Shown: positions 34,635-44,869 of the stretch, one piece after another
Numbering within the stretch: the stretch's first letter is position 1
How the letters are laid out: each line of letters starts with the position of its first letter
Assembly (NCBI GenBank): GCA_022843175.1
Contig: JALHOE010000015.1
Coordinates: 1 to 64,000 of the forward strand
Direction of reading: 5' to 3'
Length of the DNA stretch: 64,000 nucleotides
Source of the DNA: Deltaproteobacteria bacterium
GTDB taxonomy: Bacteria > Myxococcota_A > Polyangia > Polyangiales > JADJMO01
Translations under genes and position numbers: made by a program
The notes under the pieces: generated by a model
What the model was told of the DNA's origin: nothing
Database searches by the model: none
The model's input: only the letters and a program-made list of their open reading frames with translations

Positions 34635-35732
34635 GTGGCCTCGCGCATCATCCCGCTCGAAGCGGTCCGAACCGATGGTTGGTTCGAGCGGATCGGCGAG
34701 AGCATCGGCAGCTTCCAAGCGCTCTGCGACATCGTCGGTGAGCGGTTCTTCGCGTTCTCGCTGGTCGCGGGCGTGCGCATCACCGCGCTCACCGTCGATC
34801 GCCGGACGCCCGACGCGACGGTCGTGGAGTTCGTCGCCGGCGACGAGGAGCCCGCGCGCAAGGCCTCGCTCCCCGAGTTCCGCCGCCAGCTCGTCGGCGC
34901 GCTGCTCACCCAGGAGCCGGTCGGTCCGGCGCCGTATCGCGAGACCGACACCGACGCGATCCAGAAGCACATCGGCGTCCGCTACCTCCTGCTCGCCCCG
35001 ATCTTCGGGATCAGCCTTCGCCGCCTGGTCTGCGAGGACAAGCAGTCGCTCGTCGTGCTCCAACGAGACGGCTTCGAAGAGACGCTCACCGTCGACGAGC
35101 TCCGCTCCGGCATCAGCGTCCTCATTCGCCAGGAGCTCGAGCGCGCGGGCACCGGCGCGCGCGGCGCGATCGATCTGAGCAAGGTCGCCGAGGCCGAGAC
35201 GGCGGCGCAGAAGGGCGACAACGCGCGCGTCCTCACGCTCCTCGGCTCCTGGCCAGCCCCGCTCGCCATCTTCCTCCGCACGCCCGAGGGACAGAGCCTC
35301 CCCTCCGACACCCGCGCGCTCATCGCCAAGGGGCTCGCGCTCCTCGGCACCGCGTGCGCGCGGCTCGGCGAGTCGCCGCAGGCCGAGGAGATCCTCCGCC
35401 TCGGCATCCAGTGGGCGGGCGAGGGGGCGCTCGCGGGCGACATCTTCCGCCGCCTCGGCGAGGCGTATCTCACCGACGGTCGACCGGGCGAGGCGATCGC
35501 CCCGTTTCGGCGCGCGCTGGTGTTCGGGGCGCCGCCTCGCGAGGTCGCGCCCCTGCTTGCGCGCGCTCTGATGCGTCGCAACAAGCACGTCGCCGCGATG
35601 GCCTGCCTGCGCAAGGCGATGGCCGATGGTGCTACCGAGGCCGACATCGCGGTCGAGCTGCAACAACTCGAGCGCGCGCTCGGGGTCGCGCTCACGCGTT
35701 GGCGTGCGTTGCTCGCCTCTCCGCCCGCGTGA
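34635..35732 (+). CDS. TPR-like protein, unknown function
   Basis: 365 residues, starting at GTG 34,635. The N-terminal half (about 1-170) has no recognised fold. Residues about 215-345 form tetratricopeptide-like helices (ALLGTACARLGESPQAEEILRLG, LGEAYLTDGRPGEAIAPFRRAL), probably for protein binding. No signal or membrane segment, so likely cytosolic. It is divergent from mreB over a 255-bp spacer, and a lipoprotein gene follows 16 bp later. Confidence 0.68.
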   Translation: MASRIIPLEAVRTDGWFERIGESIGSFQALCDIVGERFFAFSLVAGVRITALTVDRRTPDATVVEFVAGDEEPARKASLPEFRRQLVGALLTQEPVGPAPYRETDTDAIQKHIGVRYLLLAPIFGISLRRLVCEDKQSLVVLQRDGFEETLTVDELRSGISVLIRQELERAGTGARGAIDLSKVAEAETAAQKGDNARVLTLLGSWPAPLAIFLRTPEGQSLPSDTRALIAKGLALLGTACARLGESPQAEEILRLGIQWAGEGALAGDIFRRLGEAYLTDGRPGEAIAPFRRALVFGAPPREVAPLLARALMRRNKHVAAMACLRKAMADGATEADIAVELQQLERALGVALTRWRALLASPPA

Positions 35733-35748
35733 GATATGCTGAGCAGCG

Positions 35749-36420
35749 ATGAGGCTGCGTTCGCTCTCGTACGCCGCGCGCACGGCGCGGACGGCCGTGA
35801 TGCTGAGCCTGATCGTGGCGCCGGCGGCGCTCGGCCTCGCCTGGCTCGGCTGCGCCACGGCGGGTGAGGACGTCGACGCGGCGCCCAAGCGGCCGCCGAA
35901 GGCCGACACCGGGATCGGCAGCACCGACGAGACGTCCACCCCCAATCCCGACGGCGGCGGCGCGCTCTGCACCAACCCCACCGCCGCCTCCAACTCGTGC
36001 GCCACCGCCACCGATCTCGGCACCCTCAACGCTGGCGGCACCAAGACGCTCGACGAGGGCATCGCCGAGGTCGCCGGAGATCTCTGGTACAAGGTCACGT
36101 TCGCCGACCTGGAGAAGGTCGCGGCGCACCCGCGCGTGCTGCTCACCTCGCCCGACGCCAACGTCTTCATGGAGGTCAACAAGACCTGCGCCGGCGAGCT
36201 CGCGGCGTGCGGCGAAGAGGGCACCACCGCCACCAAGGTGAAGGACTACGAGGTGCGCTACGCGTGGGACGCCGGGGTCGCGCCCGAGGCCGGCGGGCCG
36301 GAGGCCGGCGTGTTCAAGCCCATTCAGGTCGGCGAGGGCGGCAGCGTGTACATCCACGTCTTCCGGGCGCCCGACGGCCCCAAGACCGGCTGCACCTTCA
36401 AGCTCGAGATCACGAACTGA
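35749..36420 (+). CDS. Putative lipoprotein, unknown function
   Basis: The 223-residue precursor has a long N-terminal signal ending LAWLGC (Cys35), then an Asp/Pro/Gly-rich linker (about 40-75) and a beta-rich domain (LWYKVTFADLEKV, VYIHVFRAP, CTFKLEITN) that resembles the C-terminal pre-peptidase-type beta sandwich of secreted proteins, a weak resemblance. Its last 11 bases overlap the convergent lgt-like gene. Confidence 0.65.
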   Translation: MRLRSLSYAARTARTAVMLSLIVAPAALGLAWLGCATAGEDVDAAPKRPPKADTGIGSTDETSTPNPDGGGALCTNPTAASNSCATATDLGTLNAGGTKTLDEGIAEVAGDLWYKVTFADLEKVAAHPRVLLTSPDANVFMEVNKTCAGELAACGEEGTTATKVKDYEVRYAWDAGVAPEAGGPEAGVFKPIQVGEGGSVYIHVFRAPDGPKTGCTFKLEITN

Positions 36421-37224
36421 GCTTCGGGGCCGGCGTCTCGCCGATGATCGGCTGGGTGCGCGAGCGCTGGAGCAGGTAGACGCCGACGCCGAACAGCGCG
36501 AGCGACAGCCACTGCGCCGGCGTCAGGCCCGCGTAGCGCGCGTCGGCGCCGTGGATGTCGGTGGCTCGGAGCGCGTCGAGCGGGAAGCGCATGGGCGCGT
36601 AGAGCACGCAGAGCAGCCCGGTGATCGCGCCGGCGCGCCGCGGTTTGCGCGCGAACCACAGCATCACGAGCGCGAGCGGGATCGTCAGCAGCATCTCGAT
36701 CAGACCGAGATCGAAGCGCGCACCGCTCGGCGCCGGGTCGAACATGCCGTCGGGGAACGCGATCGCGAGCGGGGAGTTGGAGAGCTTGCCGACGTGATCG
36801 TGGGCGGTGGCGCAGCCGGCGCGGCCGAAGATCCACGCGACGGGGAAGATCGCGGACACCTGGTCGCCATACGGAAGGATCGGCTCCTTCTTGACGAGCT
36901 TCCACAGGTAGCAGCCGACCACGCAGCCGATGAACCCGCCGTAGGACGAGATGCCCTTCCACAGCATGAGCAGCTCGAGCGGGTTGCGGAGCGCCTCGCG
37001 CGGTCGATACATCAGCACGTCGAGCACGTGCGCGAGGATGAACCCGGTGAGCAGGATGTAGCTCGCGAGCGACTCCATCCGCGCGCGCGGCAGGCCGCGC
37101 TGCACGGCGCGCCGCACCGCGAGGAACGAGCCGATGAGCACGGCGCTCGAGACAAGGATCCCGAACGGCGCGACCGTCAGCCTCCCGATCGGTATCTCGC
37201 GGGGCTCGAAGTAGGGCAGCGGCA

Positions 37225-37225
<1 letters not shown>
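36410..37225 (-). CDS. lgt: Prolipoprotein diacylglyceryl transferase-like protein
   Basis: The 271-residue protein starts at GTG 37,225, sharing one base with the htrA-like stop. It has about seven membrane helices and the Lgt layout (IPIGRLTVAPFGILV, YGGFIGCVVG, FGRAGCATAHDHVGK, R-MRFPLDALR). It differs from E. coli-type Lgt in the HGG motif (Tyr replaces His) and in the GR-x-GC-x4-HDH variant, so it is a divergent member. Lgt attaches diacylglycerol to lipobox Cys; this genome has many lipoproteins. Whether it is the main Lgt is uncertain. Confidence 0.78.
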
Positions 37226-38433
<1,208 letters not shown>

Positions 38434-38435
38434 CG

Positions 38436-38732
38436 CTACTTCTTCTCCCCGGAAGCGGCCTTGGACACCTCGACGAAGCGCATGCGCAGGTCGTAGAGGA
38501 TCTGATCGATCAACGTCTCCTCCGAGCCGGTGAGGTTGCCCTTGGTCTTCTCCTGGAGCATCCCGAGCATGTCGATCGTCTGACGCGCGAGCGGCAGGTT
38601 TCGTTGGTGCGCGGCGCCCTCGGGGGCCTCGGGATCCGGGGCCTCGCCGAGGTGGACGAGCGCGGTCTGCGACAACGACAGGATCAACATGCTGAAGTCG
38701 ATCGTCGGCAGCTGCTGCTCCGTGCCGGGCAT
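38436..38732 (-). CDS. DUF1844 protein
   Basis: The 98-residue protein carries the DUF1844 pattern: PTIDFSMLILSLSQTALVHLGE, then NLPLARQTIDMLGMLQEKTKGNLT and EETLIDQILYDLRMRFVEV. Small cytosolic family of unknown function, common in deltaproteobacterial-type genomes. It is part of a close minus-strand series from slyD to lgt. Confidence 0.82.
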   Translation of the reverse strand: MPGTEQQLPTIDFSMLILSLSQTALVHLGEAPDPEAPEGAAHQRNLPLARQTIDMLGMLQEKTKGNLTGSEETLIDQILYDLRMRFVEVSKAASGEKK

Positions 38733-38736
38733 GGGC

Positions 38737-38949
38737 TCAGCCCTCCTCGCCGTCGCCGTCGTCTTCGTCCTCGTCGCGCTCGAAGCCTCGGAGGCTCGTG
38801 TCGAACGGCTGGGCCTTCGCCGCGACGTCCGGCAGGCCGGCGAAGTGGCCCTTCACGTCCTCGGGGGAGAGGCTGCCGTCGGCGGCGTTGCGCTGGATGA
38901 CGCGGGTGTCGAACACCGCGGGGCTCTTCGTCGATTTCGTGGTCGCCAT
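38737..38949 (-). CDS. Small acidic-tailed hypothetical protein
   Basis: 70 residues with a Thr/Lys-rich start (MATTKSTKSPAVFDTRVIQRN) and a strongly acidic C-terminus (ERDEDEDDGDGEEG). No family was recognised. It lies four bases from the DUF1844 gene and 15 bases from slyD, so it is probably real and co-transcribed. An AAGGACG ribosome binding site precedes the ATG. Confidence 0.6.
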   Translation of the reverse strand: MATTKSTKSPAVFDTRVIQRNAADGSLSPEDVKGHFAGLPDVAAKAQPFDTSLRGFERDEDEDDGDGEEG

Positions 38950-38964
38950 GGTCGTACGTCCTTC

Positions 38965-39546
38965 TTACTGTTCGTCGTCGAGCTCTTGGGGCAGCTCGGG
39001 CTTCTTCGTTAACCGCTCTTGCCCCGGAGGGGTACTCCTCTCGGAATCCTCGGGCTGCGAGAGCCTCAGCCGCGGCTTCGGGGCGTTGCGGCGGACGTCG
39101 GAGAGCTCGGCCGGGGTGGCCGGGCGGACGGAGCGGACCATGACCTCGAAGCGGAGGGGCTCACCCGCGAGCGGGTGATTGGCATCGACCAGCAGCGCGT
39201 CATCTGCGAGTTCAACCACTCGGAGCGTGATCTGTTCCCCGTGCTCGTCCTCGGCCTCGAACTCGTCGTCGAGCGCGACATCGGGCGGAAAGTCCGAGCG
39301 ATCGACCCAGTGCTCGAGCGCCTCGTCGTGCGGGCCATACCCCTGCTCGGGCGGTACGACGATCTCCTTGGTGTCGCCGGCCGCCATGCCGACGATGCCG
39401 TCCTCGAGCCCAGCGACGAGCGTGCCGTAGCCGTGGACGAAGCCGATCGGGCGGCCGCCCTCGTCGTCGGTGGGCTCGATGACGTCGCCGTCCTCGTCGT
39501 AGAGGACGTAGTCGAGGACCACGTAGGCATCGCGCACGATCCGCAT
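38965..39546 (-). CDS. slyD: SlyD-like FKBP peptidyl-prolyl isomerase
   Basis: The 193-residue protein has the SlyD layout: a split FKBP domain (VLDYVLYDEDGDVIEPT, FVHGYGTLVAGLEDGIVGMAAGD, VVPPEQGYGPHDEA), an inserted IF chaperone domain (about 75-125) and a return to FKBP (VDANHPLAGEPLRFEVMV). The tail lacks the His/Cys-rich metal-binding segment of E. coli SlyD and is charged instead. It acts as a cytosolic folding catalyst/chaperone. Confidence 0.9.
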   Translation of the reverse strand: MRIVRDAYVVLDYVLYDEDGDVIEPTDDEGGRPIGFVHGYGTLVAGLEDGIVGMAAGDTKEIVVPPEQGYGPHDEALEHWVDRSDFPPDVALDDEFEAEDEHGEQITLRVVELADDALLVDANHPLAGEPLRFEVMVRSVRPATPAELSDVRRNAPKPRLRLSQPEDSERSTPPGQERLTKKPELPQELDDEQ

Positions 39547-39597
39547 CGGAAGCGGGAGTCTTAGCGCGCAAGCAGCGGTGCGGAGTCAACATTCTTC

Positions 39598-41328
39598 TTG
39601 CGCGCCCCTCAAAAAGTCACAAATCTGTCACCGTCAGAGTTGGCCAATCCCCTCCCGTCGCCCTCGACCAGGCCCGGTCCCGCGCCGCCCGATCCGGACG
39701 ACGACGAGAAGGGTGCGAGGTGGAAGCCCAAGGCTCAGCTCCGCGCGCTGTTCCCCGGGAACCGCGGCGAACGCGAGCAGGCGCCGGTCTCGGACTGGGC
39801 GTCGCTGTTCGGCGATCTCACGCGCTCGCCCTCCACGGCGGACGCGGGCGAGGCGGTCGAGTGGCGCATCCACGACAAGACGCACCTCGAGTTCGCGATC
39901 GACTACCCGCTCGGTAAGGAGGGCAAGAAGCGCGTCTGGGAGGCGTACTTCTTCGTCCCCGAGAGCTTCCGCATCCACGAGGCCACCTACAGCAAGAAGG
40001 CGATCTACGAGGATCTCCAGTCGTACATTCGCTACGCGGTGCCCGAGCCCCCGTTCGAGGAGCTCGGCAAGACGAGCGAGGGGAGCTTCCTCCATCGCGT
40101 CGACAACGCGCTCGTGAAAGCGGTCGGCGCGCCCGCGGGCAGCGTCGAGGTCCGCGACGCGACGCGCGAGCTGCGCCTCTGGGTGTGCCTCGTCCGCGCG
40201 TGCGGCCTCGTCGCCATGCGCGGGGTCGAGCAGCAGCTCAAGGGGCCGATCGAGCCGGAGCGCATCCGTCGCGAGTCGCTCGGCTTCGCGATCAGCTGCA
40301 ACGAGGTCTCGCGTCGCTTCCACGCGGTCGTCGACAAGCGCCGCGGCGACAACCTCGCCGACGAGGTCCGCTTCGCGCTCGACTGGTGCGACGAGGCGAG
40401 CTCCATCGCGGTCGAGACGCTCTGCGCCGACCTCGCGCTCCGCCTCGAGAACGACGCGCGGGTCGAGGCGGCCCACCCCGATCTGGCCGAGCACGTCGCG
40501 GCCGCCGCCGTGGCCGAGGCGCGCCACCGCGAGGAGAAGGGCTTCGACTCGGTCGGTCGCGCGGGCGCCAGCGAGCGCGACATCGAGCACCTCGAGTTCC
40601 GGCGTCACGTGCTCAAGCGGTTCACCGCGTCGGTGCTGTGGCTCTCGCTCGAGGTGCGCGAGGGCGCGCTGTGGGTCGTTCACGTGCTCTACGCGGTCGC
40701 GGCGATGCTCGCGATGGCCTTCGCGGTCGTCGCTGCCCTGAACATGACGCACCTGAGCGACAACGTCTTCCGCTACGCGCTCCTCGTCGTGCTCGCCTAC
40801 GCGGTGAAGGACCGCATGAAGGCGGTGCTCCAAGAGGTCTTCAACAAGTGGATCTCCAAGCGGTTCCCCGACCGTCTGTGGGTGATCCGCGACCAGGAGC
40901 GCAAAGAGAGCCTCGGCTTCGTGCGCGAGCGCGCGGGCTTCGTCCCGTTCAAGCAGGTGCCCGAGGGTGTCCTCGCCAAGCGTCGGCTCACGCGCGAGCA
41001 CTCCCTCGAGGAGAGCGCGCGGCCCGAGCGCGTGCTGTGGCACACCAAAGAGGTCGCGATCGAGGCCGAGGACTCGACCTTCCCGATGCTCACCGAGATC
41101 TTCCGCCTCAACGTCGACCACTGGCTCTCGCACACCGACGACCCGAAGCGCCGCGTGCTCTTCGCCGACCCGGGCGACGAGAGCATCTACGCGGCGATCG
41201 CGCGTCGCGTGTACAACGTGAGCGTCGTCTACCGCATGCGCGGAGAGAACGAGCCGGATGCGCCGTGGCACCGCATCCGTGTGGTCGTGAGCCGCAAGGG
41301 CATCCTCAGGATCGAGCCGATCTGCTGA
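39598..41328 (+). CDS. Large membrane-associated protein, unknown function
   Basis: Up to 576 residues if it starts at the TTG at 39,598; no ATG or GTG lies near, and a later TTG about 14 codons in is possible. The N-terminus is Pro-rich; the middle is soluble and helical. A hydrophobic hairpin at about 350-400 (ALWVVHVLYAVAAMLAMAFAVVAALN and YALLVVLAYAVKD) marks a two-helix membrane anchor, followed by a soluble domain of about 170 residues. I do not recognise the family. The TerB-like gene follows 13 bp later. Confidence 0.65.
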   Translation: MRAPQKVTNLSPSELANPLPSPSTRPGPAPPDPDDDEKGARWKPKAQLRALFPGNRGEREQAPVSDWASLFGDLTRSPSTADAGEAVEWRIHDKTHLEFAIDYPLGKEGKKRVWEAYFFVPESFRIHEATYSKKAIYEDLQSYIRYAVPEPPFEELGKTSEGSFLHRVDNALVKAVGAPAGSVEVRDATRELRLWVCLVRACGLVAMRGVEQQLKGPIEPERIRRESLGFAISCNEVSRRFHAVVDKRRGDNLADEVRFALDWCDEASSIAVETLCADLALRLENDARVEAAHPDLAEHVAAAAVAEARHREEKGFDSVGRAGASERDIEHLEFRRHVLKRFTASVLWLSLEVREGALWVVHVLYAVAAMLAMAFAVVAALNMTHLSDNVFRYALLVVLAYAVKDRMKAVLQEVFNKWISKRFPDRLWVIRDQERKESLGFVRERAGFVPFKQVPEGVLAKRRLTREHSLEESARPERVLWHTKEVAIEAEDSTFPMLTEIFRLNVDHWLSHTDDPKRRVLFADPGDESIYAAIARRVYNVSVVYRMRGENEPDAPWHRIRVVVSRKGILRIEPIC

Positions 41329-41341
41329 TACCCTGGCCGCC

Positions 41342-41815
41342 ATGGCCAACCCGCTCGAGACCTTCGCCGCGTCGCTCAACGAAGAGGAGCGCGCGCTGTT
41401 CCACTCGTCTGTCGCGTTCGTGCTCCGCGTCGTCGCCTTCGCCGACAGCGTCGTCGACAAGAAGGAAGCGAGCGCCGTCGAGCGCGCCAATGAGATCGTG
41501 CGCGAGCGGTTCGGCGCGGCGTTCGCCGGCGCCGAGATCGCCGAGTCGACGGCCGCGGCCAACGACCCCGATTGGCCGCAATCGCCCTACGTGCGGAAGA
41601 TCGGTGCGCTCGTGCGCCGGATGCCGGCCGAGGCGCGCGCCGTCTTCGACGCGGGGATCCTCGAGCTCGCGCTCACGGTGGCGGGGGCGTCGGGCGGCGT
41701 CCTCGGCTTCGGCGACAAGCTGAGCAAGGACGAGAAGTACGCGCTGCGTCGCGTGATCTCGGCGTTCGACCTCCACGTCGAGGACGAGAAGGTCAAGGCG
41801 AGCCTCGGGTTCTAG
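41342..41815 (+). CDS. TerB-like (DjlA N-terminal type) protein
   Basis: The 157-residue protein is all-helical, with an acidic ADSVVDKKEASAVERA segment that matches the metal-binding first helix pair of TerB/DjlA-N domains, and LSKDEKYALRRVISAFD near the end. Family members appear in tellurite resistance and stress contexts; nothing here proves that role. It is likely co-transcribed with the membrane protein upstream. An inverted REP doublet follows its stop. Confidence 0.65.
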   Translation: MANPLETFAASLNEEERALFHSSVAFVLRVVAFADSVVDKKEASAVERANEIVRERFGAAFAGAEIAESTAAANDPDWPQSPYVRKIGALVRRMPAEARAVFDAGILELALTVAGASGGVLGFGDKLSKDEKYALRRVISAFDLHVEDEKVKASLGF

Positions 41816-41827
41816 AGAATCGGCGTC

Positions 41828-41933
41828 AGGCGCTCGCTCACGCGCGCGCCTATTCCGACGACGCGGATACGGACGCCGCGAACACGGACGACACGGGCGA
41901 CGCGTAGATAGGCGCGCGCGTAAGCGAGCGCCT
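41828..41933. repeat. Inverted doublet of REP-like repeats
   Basis: An inverted copy (41,828-41,851; loop GTGA on its own strand) and a direct copy (41,910-41,933; loop GTAA) have perfect outer arms and face each other across 58 bp of GAC-rich sequence. The doublet lies between the convergent terB-like and phoD genes. The variation is confined to the loop. Confidence 0.75.
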
Positions 41934-41949
41934 AACCCGCCCGGGCCCC

Positions 41950-43482
41950 CTACGCCGCCGGCGGCGAGTTCGCCGGCGCCGGCGCCTCGGTGTCGGCGAC
42001 CAGCGTCTTGGTCCCGGCCCTCACCGACCACGACGCGGTGTACTTCGGCGTCGCCACCTTCTCGGCGACCTCGATGTAGTGGTACCAGGAGCTCTGCACG
42101 CGCTCGGGGGTGATGTCGAGCACGACGTACCCGCGCTGGTTCACGTCGGCGAACTTGAGGTGCCGGTTGTCCTGCACGAGGCCCTTCGCGACGTTGGCGA
42201 GCTGGTCGGGGAAGCCGGGCGAGGTGACGCCGGGCACCACGATCTCGACGCCGAGCGAGCCCTTGCCGGTCATCGGATCGTACTCCGGGCTCGCCGGATC
42301 GCGCGGCAGCTCGAAGCCGAAGGACATGTGAATGTCGCCGGTGAGCACGACGACGTTCTTTGCGGCGTTGGTCTCGAGCATCTTGTAGAAGCGCTCGCGC
42401 GGGCCGGGGTAGCCGTCCCACGCGTCGCCGTTGAAGAAGACGGGGAACGACGCGACCACCACCTGCTGGCCGATGAGCTGCCACTTGGCCGTCGACGAGG
42501 CGACGCGGGTGTTCAGCCAGGTCTCCTGCTCGGCGCCGAGGAGCTCGCGGGTCATGTCCGCGTAGCCCGGGTCGGTCTTCTTCTCGATCTGTTTGGCGCG
42601 GCCGGCGATGCGGGTGTCGAGCATGATCAGCTCGACCAGGTCGCCGTAGCGGAGCGCGCGGTAGATCTTGCCGCCCTCCTGATCGCGGATCGGCATCCAC
42701 TCCGAGTACGCCTTCGCGGCGGCGGCCTTGCGGGCGCCGTAGTCGCCCTCGCTGTCCTGATGGTTCTCCGCGCCACCCGACCACGAGTTGTCGGCGGTCT
42801 CGTGGTCGTCCCAGATGGCGATGAAGGGGAACTGCTTGTGGATCGCCGCGAGATCGGGATCGCGGCGATACTGCGCGTAGCGCATGCGGTAGTCGGCGAG
42901 GCTCACGATCTCGCGCAGCGGCTCGTACTTGCGGACGTCGCCGTACTCGCGGTCGCCGTACTCGTAGATGTAGTCGCCGAGGTGGAGGATCGCGTCGAGG
43001 TCGGTGCGCGTCGCGAGGTGGCGGTAGGCGTGGAAGTACCCGTGCGCGAGGCTCGAGCACGACACGACGCCGAACCGTAGGCGCGACACGCCGCCGGTGG
43101 GCGCGGTGCGCGTGCGGCCGATCGGCGAGGTCTTATCGAGCGCCCGGAAGCGGTAGTAGTACGTGGTGCCGGCGGTGAGGCCCGTGGCGTCGACCTTCAC
43201 CGTGTAGTCGCGATCGGCGTTCGTCGTCGTGCTGCCCGACGCGTCGATCTTCGCGAAGTCGCGCGTCGTCGACAGCTCCCACTTCACCTCGACGGGCGAG
43301 CTCGCGGTGACGCGCGTCCACAGGATCACCGCGGTCTCGAGCGGATCGCCGGAGGCGATGCCCTCTTTGAACGGAGAGTCCTCGGTCGGGGCGTCGTCCG
43401 GGCTGCTGCACCCGAGGGGCAGCGTCGCGGCGGCGCCGAGCAAGCCGAGGTTGTGGAGGAGCTCGCGACGGGAGAGCGACAT
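41950..43482 (-). CDS. phoD: PhoD-type alkaline phosphatase D
   Basis: The 510-residue precursor starts with a Tat-like signal (MSLSRRELLHNLGLLGAAATLPLGC), which also offers a lipobox. A fibronectin-like N-domain (about 35-125) precedes the PhoD metallophosphatase domain: FGVVSCSSLAHGYFHAYRHL, HLGDYIYEYG, IWDDHETADNSW and LTGDIHMSFGFEL supply the Fe/Ca ligands. It releases phosphate from esters outside the cytoplasm. Export via Tat fits a cofactor-loaded enzyme. Divergent from the GntR regulator. Confidence 0.92.
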   Translation of the reverse strand: MSLSRRELLHNLGLLGAAATLPLGCSSPDDAPTEDSPFKEGIASGDPLETAVILWTRVTASSPVEVKWELSTTRDFAKIDASGSTTTNADRDYTVKVDATGLTAGTTYYYRFRALDKTSPIGRTRTAPTGGVSRLRFGVVSCSSLAHGYFHAYRHLATRTDLDAILHLGDYIYEYGDREYGDVRKYEPLREIVSLADYRMRYAQYRRDPDLAAIHKQFPFIAIWDDHETADNSWSGGAENHQDSEGDYGARKAAAAKAYSEWMPIRDQEGGKIYRALRYGDLVELIMLDTRIAGRAKQIEKKTDPGYADMTRELLGAEQETWLNTRVASSTAKWQLIGQQVVVASFPVFFNGDAWDGYPGPRERFYKMLETNAAKNVVVLTGDIHMSFGFELPRDPASPEYDPMTGKGSLGVEIVVPGVTSPGFPDQLANVAKGLVQDNRHLKFADVNQRGYVVLDITPERVQSSWYHYIEVAEKVATPKYTASWSVRAGTKTLVADTEAPAPANSPPAA

Positions 43483-43537
43483 GCCCGGTAGCTACGCGAG
43501 CCGGCTTGGAGCGGCGAGTCCGCGGCCTATATCCCCC

Positions 43538-43566
43538 TTGACTTAACTGGGTCACCCAGTTATGGA
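43538..43566 (+). promoter_or_regulatory. Promoter and 19-bp palindromic operator of the GntR operon
   Basis: TAACTGGGTCACCCAGTTA (43,544-43,562) is a perfect palindrome. TTGACT (43,538-43,543) and TATGGA (43,561-43,566) are 17 bp apart, so the palindrome fills the -35/-10 spacer. This suggests autorepression by the adjacent regulator. The -10 touches the annotated ATG, so a leaderless start, perhaps at GTG 43,575, is possible. Confidence 0.55.
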
Positions 43567-44246
43567 TGAGGCCTGTGCATGCCTCCGACGACGTCTTCGA
43601 CCGCCTCGCCGCCGCGATCTTCCGCGGTCACTACCCGTGCGGGTCGGCGCTGCCGTCGGAGCGCGCGCTCACCGGAGAGCTGGGGGTGTCGCGCGCCACC
43701 ATTCGTCAGGCCATCCACCGGCTGGCGGAGCTCGGGCTGGTGCACGTCAAGCAGGGCGGGGCGACGCTCGTTCAACGCGTCGACGACGCGACGGACGTGC
43801 GGGTCATCGGCCTGCTCTACCGCCTGCGCGGTCCGGACGCCGAGCTGCTCCGCGTCGTGCGCGAGAAGCAGTTCATGCAGGGCTTCGCGATCATCGACAT
43901 CGCCGCGCGGCGCGCGCGCCCCGAGCAGCTCGAGGAGGTGCGCGAGCTCGTCGAGCGGTGGGCCTCGCACGAGCACCCGATGGCCGCGTTCGACGCGTTC
44001 GAGGAGTCCTTCTGGCGCGCGCTCGCGAGCGCCGGCGGCAACCGCATCTACGTGCTCGAGCTCTCGTGGTGGTACCAGCTGCTCCGCGAGCACCCCGCGC
44101 TTCGCTACGCGCCCGCCACGCCGCCGCCCCTGCTCATCGCGTTCTATCGGGAGGTCGCGCGCCGCCTCGCCGACGGCGAAGAGCCGGCTCGCTACTACCA
44201 CCAAGTGATCACGGCGCTGTTCGCCGAGTTGGAGAAGAAGCCATGA
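43566..44246 (+). CDS. GntR family regulator (FadR-like)
   Basis: 226 residues from ATG 43,566, or three fewer from the GTG at 43,575. The N-terminal winged helix (about 8-72) has the GntR signature ALPSERALTGELGVSRATIRQAIHRL in two parts, followed by LGLVHVKQGGATLV. The C-terminal helical domain (about 80-225) is of the FadR/FCD ligand-binding kind; its effector is unknown. It overlaps the following lipoprotein gene by four bases and probably regulates itself through the 19-bp palindrome. Confidence 0.85.
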   Translation: MRPVHASDDVFDRLAAAIFRGHYPCGSALPSERALTGELGVSRATIRQAIHRLAELGLVHVKQGGATLVQRVDDATDVRVIGLLYRLRGPDAELLRVVREKQFMQGFAIIDIAARRARPEQLEEVRELVERWASHEHPMAAFDAFEESFWRALASAGGNRIYVLELSWWYQLLREHPALRYAPATPPPLLIAFYREVARRLADGEEPARYYHQVITALFAELEKKP

Positions 44247-44869
44247 AATGGATCCTTGTGCTCGCGATGCTCGGTTGCTCGTCCTCGTCGTTCCCCATCG
44301 AAGAGAGCTCGGACTCGGGGCAGGACGCGGGGGGCGAGGCCGCGGTCGTCGACAGCGCGGTCGCCCTCGACACGCAGCCGGCACTCGATGCGGCAGGGCC
44401 CGACGAGCGGATCGATCCCATCGCCAACGGCTACTCGTGGACGTACGACGTGCAGATCTTCGGCACCTACCCCGGCTGCTCCGCCGGCACGCACACCGGC
44501 AAGGTGCTCCGCTCCGGCATGTACCAGGGGAGGAACGCGTTCGAGGTGCAGTCGTTCTGCCCCGGCTTCGGCGCGTCGTGGTACGCCGTCGAGGGCGACG
44601 TGGTCGACCTCTACTACAAGGCGTGGCTTCGTGTGGTCGATGCGCCGGTCAAGGCCGGGCACTCGTGGTCCAACGGCGCGGCCACGGTCACCTGGCGCGA
44701 CGAGGGCAAGGTCACCACCGCTGCCGGCACGTTCGAGGACTGCTTCCGTGCCGAGGTCTCGGCCTCGTCGTTCACGGTGTTCTGCCGCGGCGTCGGCCCC
44801 GTCCGCTGGTACGTGAAGGACGCCGCCGGCAACGGCTACGAGGCGAAGCTCGTCGCCAAGGGCTTCTGA
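44243..44869 (+). CDS. Putative lipoprotein in the GntR operon
   Basis: The 208-residue precursor starts MKWILVLAMLGC, a lipoprotein signal. After an Asp/Ala-rich linker (about 20-55), a beta domain with four Cys follows (NGYSWTYDVQIFGTYPGC, GYEAKLVAKGF at the end). No family was recognised. It overlaps both neighbours (ATGA with the regulator; TGATG with the copper-enzyme gene), so the three are one operon. Confidence 0.7.
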   Translation: MKWILVLAMLGCSSSSFPIEESSDSGQDAGGEAAVVDSAVALDTQPALDAAGPDERIDPIANGYSWTYDVQIFGTYPGCSAGTHTGKVLRSGMYQGRNAFEVQSFCPGFGASWYAVEGDVVDLYYKAWLRVVDAPVKAGHSWSNGAATVTWRDEGKVTTAAGTFEDCFRAEVSASSFTVFCRGVGPVRWYVKDAAGNGYEAKLVAKGF

